Source of the DNA: Camarhynchus parvulus
Lineage: Eukaryota > Chordata > Aves > Passeriformes > Thraupidae
Assembly (NCBI RefSeq): GCF_901933205.1
Contig: NC_044581.1
Span: 11,605,501 to 11,669,500 of the forward strand
Length of the DNA: 64,000 nucleotides
Direction: 5' to 3'
This document shows, piece after piece, positions 24,360 through 35,720 of this stretch; position 1 is the first letter of the stretch; each line of letters starts with the position of its first letter. Below the pieces are notes generated by a model. It was not told the DNA's origin, did not search any database, and worked only from the letters and a program-made list of their open reading frames with translations. The position numbers and the translations under genes were made by a program.

Positions 24360-26525
24360 GTTGTCCAGGTAGAAATTCTCGAGAATCACTTGCATGGATT
24401 CTGCATAGGCCAGTATTCATTTTGATCTTACCATTCTGACAAATCAGCTTGGATTTCTGTACAAGAAATGGATATTAATAATTCCAGTGTCTGATTATGT
24501 CAGACTAGGCCCCTAAAAGCCTTGGGTTTACAGTTTATTACTCCCTTGCAAGTAGTGATGTTAGTTATGATAATGAATATTGTTTCTTTGTGAGCAGCTT
24601 GATCTCAGACCTGAGCTGAGACCATTGTTCTCAATATATCTAAAAGCTGCAGCAAATTGCAAATGATGTTCAAAGGTTACATTTTAATCTCCGGGTTCTT
24701 TGTGCCTTGTTTAGAGATAACTTTCTAAGAAGGCTCTCCTCACTTGGCTTGAATCTGAAAAGGAAATGTATTACATTTTAATACTGACACAAACAAATGA
24801 GTTGGTTTTAGATTCTGTCATCCACAAACTGCTATGTTTATAATACCACGAGTATATTAATGGACAGATTTAATGATATATATATTATTTCTGTCAGGAT
24901 CCTCTAAATTACTTTTGCTACCACAAGACACAAAATGATGATGTATTTCAGTGAACAAAGGAAGGTAGGTTACATTTCTAGTGCCCATAAATTCTTTGTT
25001 TTAAAAACATCAAGGCCCTTGATACAGTACAGTGCTTTTCAAGAGATTTGCTAGTAAAAATTAACCAGTGGGGTGGAGGAAAGTTTCCTGATGTACCTTC
25101 CCTATCACATTTCCCCAGCCCATCTTCTCTCATTCCAGAGGTGGCACTGACTGACTCCTCCTTCATTACAGTTTCTCAGTTTTGGTGGATGCTGGCACAG
25201 CTAATGTGCTACAATGCAAACCATGCTGAGCTGTGCAATAGAAGTATTTTGGGGGCCAGAATTATCTATATAATCTTGGAAAGCTTTTCGTGCCACATTA
25301 TTTATTTTATTTCTCTTTAATGTACTTCTCACCTTAAAATGTCTTTTAAGGAAGTTTGTTTGCAGTTTAGTCTATTCCTATATTCAGCTCTGATAGTTGG
25401 CTACTATCCTCCTGCTCCTGTTTTGGGTTTTGTTTCTCTTGTATGGGGTTTGAGGAATGGGGGATTGAGGGTATCTCAGAAATATACTTGCTTCCTTGTT
25501 TCTTCTTTTGTTCTTGTTAGGAACAAGATTGAAATCTTCTCTCTAGAGTAGAACTCTCTTCTTTGTGAACCAACACTGAGTAGATGGAAGTAATGCAGGC
25601 AGTTTATTTAGATGAAGATAAACCCAAATCTTTCTTCTTTCTATTTTGAGCTTACATCAAGTTAGAGTAATTTTACTCTTTAGTTTTTCAGTACTTTTCA
25701 ATTATTCTCATCAGCATTTTCTAATCTAGCCTGAGAGCCTGTTGGAGAAGAAAAGGCTATCAGATGACTTGTGTTAATTTGATATTTATTTGGTACTTGT
25801 TTTGGTTGAAATTTAATTTTTGGTGTAATTAATTACTTTTGACTGTGATATGAATAAGTATGAATACATTCTCAATTTACTGCAAAGACAAGTAGAGTTT
25901 AGTTTAGCATTTTGTTTGTGACCTGTTAATCTGATTAAATAAAATTCCCTATAGTAAATAACAGTTAGTTGAGAATTACAAACAGTGTGCAACATATTGT
26001 AAAAATTTAAATAATCAGAGAATGGGTAAAAGCAGCAAAAAAAATTACAGTTGGAGGGAAGACTTGTGTGTACTAAATTACTTCCTGCAAACTGTTTGCA
26101 TTTGTTTGCTATAATAGAGCCTAGTATTTCAGACCAGATGCCATTCTTTGGAAAACGACTTAGATATGAGAAATATTGCTTGGATATAGGGTGTACAATG
26201 AAATGACAATTGCAATTGACTAGATGATTAAAATGAAAAGAAAAAAAAGAAATTCTTACATATAAACAAATAAGATAATGCAACTCTTTAACTGAAATTC
26301 CCACATTGTTGGCTGATTCGACAGAATTATTTGTCTCACAGGCTCAGTAGTTTCACATGGATCTTCTTTACTCTGTCCTGCAACATGTTCTCTGTTTAAA
26401 AGTGGTGGGGATCTTAATAAAAGAGCAGAAACACCACAGTAATATAATGCAAAAGGAGACTTTGTAAAAAGAATCAGGGCAGGGTTTATATTCAGTAAAG
26501 AAATACAAATCCAGAGAAAGATTCT

Positions 26526-26566
26526 GAGAAGGGGGAGGAGGGGAGTAGGAAAAGGGGAAAAAAAAA
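26526..26566 (+). repeat. purine-rich tract with G runs
   Basis: About 40 bases that are purine except for one T, with runs GGGGG, GGGG and GGGG separated by short A-containing spacers and ending in A9. It could form a G-quadruplex or triplex in principle. Its complement gives a proline-rich false reading in the minus-strand frames. Confidence 0.7.
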
Positions 26567-28609
26567 GCCACACCACAGATGCTCAAGTGTTCATTACCCA
26601 AATCTTTGCAGGAAGCAATTGAATAGAATTACCTACAAAGAGAATGTGGCATTTTAACATTATACAATCATGTTCCTCATGGCAGGTGACATCTATCTCC
26701 TTGATGGAGACTGTATCTCAAAAATACATTCACCGAGCTGTCTATAAATTCAAATAAACCCTGCAATTTAATTTTCAACATATCCATATGTTTGAGAATC
26801 AAGCTTTCAGCAGCTGAGTACAGTTTGTGTTGATACTACTGTACCCAGTGAATAAGGAGGAAACAATGTCGTTCCACTGCAGCTATAGCCAGGTTTAGCA
26901 GGGGTCTGCAGGGAGAAAGGATTCGTCCCAGTGTTCTGGGTCTAATTCAAGATCCAGTCAATAGAATTTCCAAGAAGTTCATCCTTTCTTGTTTGGTCAA
27001 ACGCAACCTTTTTCATGGTTTAGAGGAACTATGTCATTACTTAGTTAGAAACACAAAGAACCAAATGTGTCATTGTGCACCATGGAAATGCAGCCAAGAA
27101 TCTTTTAAGATAAAATAAAACCCTTAATTCTTTAAGAAAAATAATACAGTAGAATGCGCATTCATTGAACTTCTTAAGTATAGATTTTTAGAATAACTGA
27201 TAAATTATATTGTTTGGAAGAAAGAGAACACCTGAGGCAGCTGCTGTAACAAAAGGAAAAATGTAGTTATTTTTTGGTTTTCAGAAAGACATTTCCCAAG
27301 TCTCATTTCTTTGTGTCCTATTTTACTTTTGCTAATGAAAAATGTTGTCTTATGAGCTGAAGAAACAATTAACAAACAAGTAAGGACTTTAACTGAATAT
27401 GTATTTTCTCCTCTGGAATGTGACAGATGCAGTAGTACTCTTACAGTGGTAGGACTTTTCACACAATCAGTAGGATCCATGGGTGTGTTGGGATCAATCA
27501 GAAAATTCCTAGTAGCCAAAGCCATTTGAAGATGCTTCTGGCAGTGATCACCAGCAGATCTCCAGAAGGCTGACTGGGGTTTCAGTGGTCAGTGTTTTCA
27601 TTAAGGGTTTTTGGCACAGCCCCTGGCTCTGTAATGGTCACATGAAATTTTGGGTAAAAGCACAGCAGAACTAAAGCTCCTAACTTGGCTACCTCTTAGG
27701 CCTAGAGTGGGCCTGGCAGGGCAAATCTCAAAGGGGAAGGCAAAACTCCCCCTGCCCTGCTCGCCCTGCCACCACCTCAGTGCTGGGAGGATGTGTGAGC
27801 TCAGCTCCGTCCCCCTCCTGCCAGGGACAGGACACCTCTGTCAGAGCTTGGACAATGTCCTGTGAGCAGGAAAGCTGGAGGAACATCCTCCATCTGCTGA
27901 GGTGGCCTGGCCTCACCAGATCTCAAACTTCTCTCAGTCTGGAGATGACAGATTCTGGGAAACTCAGCAGTCTGGGGCCTCACCTGACACAAATGGTTGC
28001 AAAAGTTTTGGGGTTTGGTTTTTTTTTTTATATATATTTGACTTTTATAGGGCTGGCAAAGTATTGTCTTATGTTTTATCACTGGCCTGTTAGGTTGCTG
28101 TCTTCATTTGCATTCTTCAGCCTTTTTAATGCCAGTTAGGATGTGTCAGACTTCCAGAACAATGAACATTTGGATAAGATGGAGTGAATTTGGCTACTAA
28201 AATGAGTAAAAGTCAGGACTGGGGGGTTCTCCAGGATCAACTCTTTTCATCAGGGAGAACACTATGATCTCCCATTAGACCATTAGTGATTTGGTATGCG
28301 AGAGGCAAGAAGACAATAATTTTTCAAGTCTTGGATCATATAATACTATTTCTGTACTTCAGAAACAAACTTTCTGAGCTGCGCCAAGTTGCCAAAAGTT
28401 TGTTACTTGTAGCTATAATGATTACAATGTTCAATAAATTTTCCCTGCCAGGTCTAGATCTAATAACTTAAATCTTTATGTAGAGAAAAATTTGGTGCTG
28501 AATATTTTGGCACATTAAGAAATTAAACATATATACCTAGCTAATAAATCATTAAAATGTATATCTACATGACCTGATGTTAAGACACAAGTTTTCATGT
28601 CATCTTCAT

Positions 28610-28660
28610 CCTCTCATTGTGAGGCCTGCAGATTTGAACCCTGGCCACTGATATTTTTTA
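28610..28660 (-). mobile_element. very weak MIR-like trace, reverse
   Basis: GCCTGCAGATTTGAACCCTG at about 28624-28643 resembles the reversed MIR/tRNA-type segment GGGATTCGAACCCAGG. No other part of a MIR or of a tRNA cloverleaf is visible around it, so this may be coincidence. Confidence 0.15.
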
Positions 28661-30212
28661 AGATAATAGAACTGTGTTGACTTATGCTGCCAAGCATATG
28701 GTCCTTGAATTAGTGGAAGTTTCTGCATAATGTTTCAGAAAACATTTCAGATGTTAGATAGCAGCATTTGTGGAACAACTATATGGGATACTTCAAATTA
28801 TTCACATCTAACACAGAGCCTTCTTTTAAAAAAATAAATAAAAAGAGGTGCTAAGTTATTTTAGAAGGCATTAATTAACTGCAGTCCTTGAAAACATTCC
28901 TGTAGTTGCAGCTACATTCTAATCAGCCACAGTTTGCTAATAGTTCAATTTTCGACATCTGGGATCATCCCTACGGTATAGGAATTTTCCAAAGTCTTCT
29001 GTTATTCTTCCTTGTTCTTTTTCTTTTTTAAAAAAATATTTTAACTAAAAAACACGGGAGCAAACATTTTAAAAAATGCAGTGGTGGAGCTTTGAAAATT
29101 TATTGCACAGCTGGGGGCACTTAAAGAACTTAATTAACAAGCTCCAGCCTTAACATTCTCTCTCTTTAAGGGGAAAAAATCAGTTAAGGTTTGTCCAATT
29201 AAATTTTAGAAGAGTTTGTTGATAAAAAAAAAAGCTGTGATTGTGAGCTTACAGTTTAAAAAGAGAAGCTCCAGAATAATGAAAACTTGCAAGCTGATTA
29301 ATTCAGTGGAAAGCTGCTCTGTGCATAGTTTCCACAAACTCATAAGCACTTGGGCATTTTTAGCCCAAATTTAATTATAGCCTTTGATAATCAGGCTTCG
29401 CTCAAAAGAAATCCCCTTCTTCCCATAATACTTGATGATGTAATGCTCTATTATAACTCAGAACTCTTCCCCCAGCACCAAAAACAAGCCGTCTTCATGT
29501 CAATAGGAAAAAAAAAAGGTGACCTCTCCTCTCAGAGTTTTACATTTCACGTTCTGCAAACTGATATAGATCATCCAAGGCTGCGTTGGTGTGGAGTTCT
29601 TTTTGTTGTGTTGTGGGCTTTTTGGTTTTGGGTTTTTTTTAATTCACTACTGACTGAAAACAGCTAATAAAGGCTCAGTTCAAAGCTGTCTATTTCTTAG
29701 TGGGGGGGAAAGATGTTATTCTGACATCATTGCTCTGAATGAGCAGCCTGCGGTTCATACAGTATACGCTCCCCTGGAATGACAAATTTTCTGCCTTTTT
29801 CTTGGGGGGAATGTTCAGGCAAAAGGAAAAAATGCATAAGAGAAGCAAAGAAAATTCATTTGTATAAGCTGGCCCCCCTACTGTGGAATTTTCAATTATA
29901 TATATCTAATTATGGCTGTCAGTTGATGAATTGAGAAAAGACATTTTTTGTCCCCCCTCCTTTTTTTGTCTCTTCGTCATCTCTTCTGTTAGAATGATTA
30001 TAGCACACTTACACAACTAATTGCCTTACTGCTTATTAGTGATACAATTATGCAGGCCAGACTCCTTGTGTGAACAACCATCTGCAGAGAAAAAAAAAGT
30101 GACACTATTCAAAACTATCCATAATTTAACCAATGTTATTCCAATGCACTGAGCTCAGACAATTGTTGGGCCTTCATATTTCATACCCACCCTGGAAAAA
30201 GAGGGTTGTGGG

Positions 30213-30249
30213 TTTTTTTCTTTTTTCCTCTCTTTCTCTCTTTTTCTCT
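30213..30249 (+). repeat. 37-bp pure pyrimidine tract
   Basis: An uninterrupted C/T run (T7C, T6CC, then CTCTCTTT-type units). A 24-base pure purine tract at 30286-30309 lies 36 bases downstream and is roughly complementary, so single-stranded DNA or RNA could fold the two together. Confidence 0.85.
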
Positions 30250-30285
30250 GTGCACTGATTCACCTCTTTAGACTCACTGTGAATT

Positions 30286-30309
30286 GGAAAGAAAGAAAGA
30301 GAAAAAAAG
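30286..30309 (+). repeat. 24-bp pure purine tract
   Basis: GGAAAGAAAGAAAGAG followed by A7G, a (GAAA)n simple repeat. It is approximately complementary to the pyrimidine tract at 30213-30249. Confidence 0.85.
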
Positions 30310-30421
30310 TGCTTCATATGTCAACAAAAAGGAGGGAAGTGAAGCATGGCTAATGCCCATTCCTCCTGTGGGCAATTTTTCTTCAAATTTTAAACTAATA
30401 GGCATTTTTTTTCTGCTTTAG

Positions 30422-30602
30422 AAACAGTTGAGAAAGTGCAGATGTCCTGACCACAGAAATCTGTGTATGTACATTTGTTGGCTTTTAGATGGTGTTAAAA
30501 TAACTGATGTACAACACAGAGCAGAGCAGAAAGTTTGCAGCGCATGTAATTGGTTCTTAGGAGCATGTGCAAGGAATGTCTCTGTGCAGTTCCTGGAGAC
30601 TG
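30422..30602 (+). other. candidate exon with good splice acceptor, product unknown
   Basis: The upstream side has a branch-point-like AACTAATA about 24-26 bases before the AG, a T8CTGCTT tract and a TTTAG acceptor ending at 30421. The downstream side offers CTG/GTAGGT at 30602/30603, a moderate donor. Between them one frame is open for the full 181 bases, starting in phase at AAA CAG. The peptide is cysteine-rich near its start with spacing C-x-C-x6-C-x3-C, including CMYIC, then becomes unremarkable. That spacing is superficially like endothelin-type peptides but one residue short, with no processing sites or signal peptide, so I do not assign it. The frame continues past the donor to a TGA at about 30626-30628. 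It could equally be a non-coding exon or chance. Confidence 0.2.
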
Positions 30603-31837
30603 GTAGGTGCTGGAAGCCAAGCAGGTGAAGATGCAGGAGTCAAAACACAGCTTTTTGTGTTGCTGATTAGGCTAATGTGGAATATTTAAATATCTAAAAG
30701 ATCCTGCTTTTCACTTGTAGCTTAGAGATAATGTCAAAATGGCTTCCCCAGCAGCGAGGTAGAGAAGAAGCTTTATTTCTGTCATTTACCTTGGCTCCTT
30801 TGTATGGCTGTAGTTGTCAAGTCTCTGAAATGTCAGTCTACCATTAATGTATGTCCAGAATAAATAGGCAGAAATAAGTTGCTGTGGAAAGCACTTTTTT
30901 TTTAAAGTCAGTATGAAACTACAGAAATGTACACAGGAAGAAAGAGCAAAACTTTGGTGTCAGTGCCTCTCAATGTCTATGCAGAAGGCTTGTAATTCTT
31001 TTGGCTCACTGGAATGTATCTAACTGTAAAAAAGGGAAGAATACAGACATTTACAATCTCTCTTGGAGGTACAGCTACAGTTGTCTTGGAGATACAGTTA
31101 AAAATGCACAGTTATTTTATTTCCAGTCTTTAAAAATATCAGTGACCATATCAAGGAGAAGCCATCAGATGTCTTGGAAGAGGAAATTGCCATTCCCTCC
31201 TCATTCTTCCACTCTGTCTAGTGTTTGACTGTCATCTGCACTGCAAATACAGACTGAATTGTACATATTTCTGCTTTTGCTTGTATTTCTAGAACTTTTT
31301 GGTTCTATAAGTGAGTGTTCTGATATAAACTTAGATTTGGACCACTGGATATTGACAACTTAGTGTTTAGAAATGTACTTGTTCATCCTGATTCATTCAG
31401 ACTCCAGTGTCATTTATCTGTAACAATTTTAATGCAGTGCCCTGTTATTGTGAGCATGCTTATTAGAACAAGAATGAGCTCTATTTGTCTTCAAATAGGA
31501 ATCCTGCTGGTTTGTTCATGGGGTCTCTGAGGGGTCTCCTTTAATCCCAGTGATTTAAATGCACGTTCAAAATTGAGAACTCCAAATTCCTTCAAAACGG
31601 TGTACTTCTGATGTCCAATTTATGCAACAGGGGAGTTAAAAATACAGCTGCTCATGATTCTAGTCCTGAATTTCTCAACCTTGAGACTTGTCAGCTATGA
31701 CAGGAAGGAAGAAAAGCACTGCCTTGCAAATTCATGTTTTACTTGTGTGTCAATGTCATGGAATAGACCCTTCTACTTTTCTTTTTTTTTAATCTAAGCA
31801 GTGTAGTGTGAGTCTGCAGTTTGGTGGTGGTGATCCC
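30603..31837. other. non-coding stretch, no gene seen
   Basis: Ordinary AT-rich sequence. No recognisable repeat and no open frame of note apart from an unremarkable 75-codon frame at 31001-31228. Confidence 0.6.
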
Positions 31838-31859
31838 AGCAGAGTTTTTGTTCTCCTTG
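31838..31859 (+). repeat. left arm of 22-bp inverted repeat
   Basis: A perfect 22-base match, inverted, to 32128-32149. The match ends at C31837, which faces A32150. Confidence 0.9.
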
Positions 31860-32072
31860 AGTTGTACCTTGGGAGTAGCATAAGGTACCAGGTATTTTCA
31901 GTGCTCTGTAGAGAGAAAAACTGACAATCAAATTATGCAGATTAAAAAAAAATACTTCCAATCAGCATGGTGTGATGAAATGTCTGGAAATAATCTGGAC
32001 AATACCTGAACACAGGAGATCCCAAAAGACAAATCAAGACGTTCTGATGTTACAGCCTATTTCATAGTTCCT

Positions 32073-32082
32073 GGAACGTTCC
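32073..32082. promoter_or_regulatory. GGAACGTTCC dyad, heat-shock-element-like
   Basis: A perfect 10-bp palindrome made of two inverted nGAAn-type pentamers. A further TTC (32068-32070) and GGGA lie nearby but are off the 5-base phase of a true heat-shock element. It is a partial match and could be chance. Confidence 0.2.
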
Positions 32083-32127
32083 CCGGGATGTTTCAGAGGT
32101 TGTGGCAATAAAAACTGCATTGCACAA

Positions 32128-32149
32128 CAAGGAGAACAAAAACTCTGCT
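32128..32149 (-). repeat. right arm of 22-bp inverted repeat
   Basis: The exact reverse complement of 31838-31859, 268 bases downstream of it. Confidence 0.9.
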
Positions 32150-32169
32150 AGTATTTAAAATTGTATCTG

Positions 32170-32187
32170 CATGCATGCATGCATGCA
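32170..32187. repeat. (CATG)n microsatellite
   Basis: Four and a half tandem CATG units, self-complementary, 20 bases beyond the right arm of the 22-bp inverted repeat. Confidence 0.9.
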
Positions 32188-35100
32188 AGGCAGCTGAAGT
32201 ATGTGGAGCCAGCTTTAATGCGGGTGTATCCCACACTGTGTGTGCCCTACTTAGCATGCTTCAGAGTTTCTTTGGATCATTTCTTGTGTGCCTGTCTAGA
32301 CTGTCTTGAGGCAACCTAAGTGGAGTATAAGATGTAACTTAACATAAGCTTATTTATCTGCCAAAACACACTCTGCAAGTAGATTATTTTCTCTTCACTG
32401 GTTTTATCTGTCTCCTTTACCCACTCTTAAAAAAATTCAAATCATGCACAGGCTTGAAAACCAGAAAATGGTTCCACAAAGAACCGTTTGAAGCTGGAGA
32501 TGTGACAATGGCTGAAGGATGGTTATTTAAACCATCTTTCTTTACCACTTTTAAACTTGTTCAGTATCTGTGCTCCTAAAATATTTATTGAATGCAATTC
32601 TTAGAGACTGTCAGGAATAATTATCTGTAAGCACCTTTCCATTTGTAAAAATACTAATAGCAGGCAAACAAAAATCCAAGAATAAGAGGAAAGGAGCATA
32701 AAGTTGCATAAATGCCAGGTAACTTTTCAGGCAGCTCAAGTTTCTTCAGAGGATTTCTTGATCTATTTTAGGAACAGTCTAGAAAAGTGGATAGGGCACA
32801 CCAACAGCTTGGAAAATCTATGTGTTTGGGATTGGGGTTGTGTTTGGTTTGGTTTTTCATTCAGGATGCGATGTTTCTAAAATTTTGATGACTACCTCTG
32901 ATCACCAAGCTGTTCAGTGAGATATGTGGTACTTTCTGAAAAATTTTTCATGGTAAATGACAGCAGGTATTAGTTTTGTTTCTCACAGAAAAGCAGCATA
33001 ATTCAGTGTCTTAATTTTTCATGAAACAGATGCCTTGTCCCCCACTGAGTCCTGCTTTAAGGAGGAGTGCTTCTTTCATGAACTCCATTATCATCTAAAT
33101 GCCTCCTTTTGGGTCTCACTAATTTCTGATATACCCTAATGGTTTCATGTTTTGAAGAACTCCAGTGAATATGCACAAAATTAATAAACTCCCTTTGTGT
33201 TACTGAAATTCATATGATTTTGACATGTTCTAGAAGCTGTTGGGGTATTTCCTTTGTAATCCACTTCAATGTACAGAAACTTTCACAGGAAACATTGCAT
33301 TGTAAGGGATGCCCATTGTCTCCAGCTTCAGCAGCTAGAGAGCTGAGAACACATAGGAAGAACCACAAGCTGGTATTTTGCATTCCAATTTCTCCATCAC
33401 TATTGATTAAAAACAAATTATCTATAAACCAGATTTCACAGTCCCTCTGGTTCCTTATGCAACACTGGGAACCAGCCTCACAAATGCACAGAAATTTGCT
33501 GTCTGCTGTTTTAACTTTGCCCCATGGAATTTTTGCTTCTCCCTTGGCACTCCAGGAATGCTGGGTGGTAACTCAGTTCCATCCATGGGGACACAGGTGG
33601 CTCTGCAGGGTTTTCTTCCCCACAGTGTTTCTATGTGGTGTTTGTGAAGTTGGATACTCAGATTGGGAACAGAGAAGCTTTTTTTGCCATTTTAAATATG
33701 AAAAGCTGCTGTCAGTGTTTATGATGTGGTTGCATATAATATATTAGAATAATTCATAAATAGGATATAAATATACTTGGCATTGTACAAGAGAAGAAAA
33801 ATAAAAGGGTTTTGAGGTAAACTGCTGAGCCAAACCAAAAACTCCATCTCCTTTTACTGAAAAGCACTAAGATTACAGAAAATGTAACAGCCTCAAGTTT
33901 CCACTGGGGAGAGAACTTTTAGGTGTTTGCTTAGCTTTATGGAAATTATTCTAAAACAATGCCAAATATGCACTTATATTCTGATGTGAAATTTCATATT
34001 TCCCTGCATTACATCTTAAGAAAATTTTTATGCGAGCTTTTTCTTGTTTGTTTTTTAACTCTCTCTGCTTTGAAGAGGATAAAATAAATACACAAAACAA
34101 AATGATTAAACAATATTTTTTTTTTACCAAAGATGAGAAGCTTTCTGCAGAATTTTTATGTGAGAATTGCTCAAGAATGTTTCAGATAAATAATGTCAAA
34201 GTGGCTTGTGGTAGATATAAAGTAGCTGACAATGGACTGAATGTTAGGATTGGACCAATAAAATTCCAGGCATGATCTGCTAACTGAGGAATTGAGGCTT
34301 TCACTTCAGCAATCTTTTTGTTTTGAAGGTTTTTTTCTAAAAAGTTAAAAGGAGAACTGAAAAAACCAGCAAACATTGCCAAGAATCTCACCCTCTGTGT
34401 TTAAGCAGGAGTCTGAATCTTAGAGCAGATGCTCAGAAAGTTGATAGCTTTAAATTTGTCCAAAGAAATAAAATTGCTACAGGTTTCTTACATATTTCAA
34501 TATCTATCAACTCTTTTACTTTGTAAGTGTAAAACAACTCTTATAGAAGCTTTATTGTGGTATTATTCATAAATATTCTTCTTGTTAAAGCAGCATAATC
34601 TAGGACTAAAAGAAATCAAATGCCACATAATAACCAGTGTTAAGGGACTTAAATGAGGATGTATTTGGTCTGTACTTGTCTCTACTGCTGTAATAATTCT
34701 GCAGAAGCCTCTGGAGCACGACATTCAAAACTAAGTTACATTAAAATTATTATGTTTGCTATAAGAGTTGCAACAATTTAACTTTTTTTAACAAATGGTA
34801 TAAGAGTATGAGGATAAGCATATTCCAGGAGTATTTTGAGTGATGCATTACCTAAATGAATGAAGAAATTTCTGAAAGTTTTTAGGACTTTGCAAAACTG
34901 TAGCAATATCCATTGGTTGAATATTCATCTAAACTGAAGTTAAATGAAGGTTACCTGTAATTTTTTTTTCTTTTATCATAAAGATGAATTGCTGAAGCAA
35001 TTTTAGCTGTTGAAATGGCAGGTTTGTCATTAGTTCTTCAAAGGTGCCACAGTTACTTTTGGTACATCAGACATCACACTTCTTTTTCTGTTTTCTCATT

Positions 35101-35549
35101 TTCATGTTGACCAGCTTTTATCTGGGCACTGACAAGATAACACCAACACAGGGACCTTAAAGAAGTCATGCACCATCACCAATATTAAAGTAGAGGGAGG
35201 AGAATTAAATCATGACAAGTGAAACAACTTGCTTTGGTTGAGAAATCACTTAGCCTGTCATCATTTTACACAACCAAAAACAGTGCTGGCCATAATCTGC
35301 TGCCTTTCAAGTGGGGAAAAATACATTACTTATGCAGAGAATGTTTCTAATGTAACAAAGAGAAGGAATAAAAATGCCTTACAACAGTTTTATTAAAAAC
35401 AAATTCCCACAGTAAATACATATACACTCTAGTACCATGGTGAAACAGCCAAAGACATCACTGTTAAGTGCTATGGGAAGTACTTATAAATTACTTGAAA
35501 TAAAAAACATTGTTGCCTGGACATCGGGGTTGAAATGCTGCAGTTTGTA
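32188..35549. other. non-coding stretch, no gene seen
   Basis: Holds the longest open frame in the window (177 codons, 33214-33747 plus). I recognise no domain in it, composition is unremarkable, there are no convincing flanking splice sites, and other short frames overlap it, so it is left uncalled. No repeat family was recognised. Confidence 0.6.
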
Positions 35550-35720
35550 ATAAATTAACACAGAACTTCACTTCCCCTCCTCTAACAAAGCAGCCATTTG
35601 TCTGAATAACCCACATTCAGCTGTGAGTTATATTTTCACAACTGCAACTGCATTCATTTGCAAATCATTCTCCAGTTTTAATGCCGAAGTTTTAAATACC
35701 TTAAGAACTAATAAATAAAG
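35550..35720. promoter_or_regulatory. candidate conserved non-coding element
   Basis: A repeat-free ordered block with CAGCCATTTGTCTG, CATTCAGCTGTGAG (an E-box CAGCTG) and CATTTGCAAATC (an octamer-like dyad). Downstream, a long pyrimidine tract ending in CACAG at about 35779-35806 looks like a strong splice acceptor, but the sequence after it has early stops in every frame. Confidence 0.25.

Larger units (their letters stand above)
23683..28860. other. non-coding stretch, no gene seen
   Basis: The 163-codon minus-strand frame at 25813-26304 and its overlapping neighbours up to 26601 are unrecognised and low-complexity in places. A purine tract with G runs lies at 26526-26566. 27700-27990 is a GC-richer island with several overlapping short frames on both strands but no coherent protein. 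It may be an unrecognised old repeat. A weak splice-bounded segment at 23872-23990 is listed separately. Confidence 0.6.
28861..30421. promoter_or_regulatory. candidate cluster of conserved non-coding elements
   Basis: About 1.5 kb free of recognisable repeats, with many homeodomain-type cores: TTAATTAAC near 28871 and 29131, GATTAATTC near 29297, TTAATTATAG near 29371, ATATCTAATTATGG near 29902 and AACTAATTG near 30016. Ordered, non-repetitive stretches lie between them, and paired pyrimidine/purine tracts lie near the 3' end. The 105-codon plus-strand frame at 29350-29667 looks accidental. Such texture is typical of enhancers around developmental transcription-factor genes. Conservation across species is the missing evidence. 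Confidence 0.4.
31838..32149. mobile_element. 312-bp segment bounded by perfect 22-bp inverted repeats
   Basis: 31838-31859 (starting AGCAGAGTTTTTGTTCTCC) is the exact reverse complement of 32128-32149. Just inside the arms the similarity fades after a 2-base offset (TTGTACC against TTGTGCA). The interior has no open frame. It contains a smaller stem (GTACCTT / AAGGTAC, about 31864-31888) and the palindrome GGAACGTTCC at 32073-32082. Terminal inverted repeats around a few hundred coding-free bases fit a non-autonomous DNA transposon (MITE) or a solitary inverted duplication. I see no target-site duplication, so the mobile-element reading is unproven. Confidence 0.4.

Noticed and set aside
25813..26304. 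163-codon open frame, minus strand
   Set aside because: No recognisable domain, and rich in residues encoded by A/T-biased codons. It looks like a chance frame.
28624..28643. tRNA-like T-loop sequence on the minus strand
   Set aside because: No acceptor stem, D arm or anticodon arm can be found around it. It is at most a MIR trace.
30428..30500. Endothelin-like cysteine pattern
   Set aside because: The spacing is one residue short. There is no signal peptide, no dibasic processing site and no second endothelin-like repeat, so no family assignment is justified.
33214..33747. Longest open frame, 177 codons, plus strand
   Set aside because: No recognisable domain or splice context, and its length is about what chance yields in 64 kb of AT-rich sequence over six frames.
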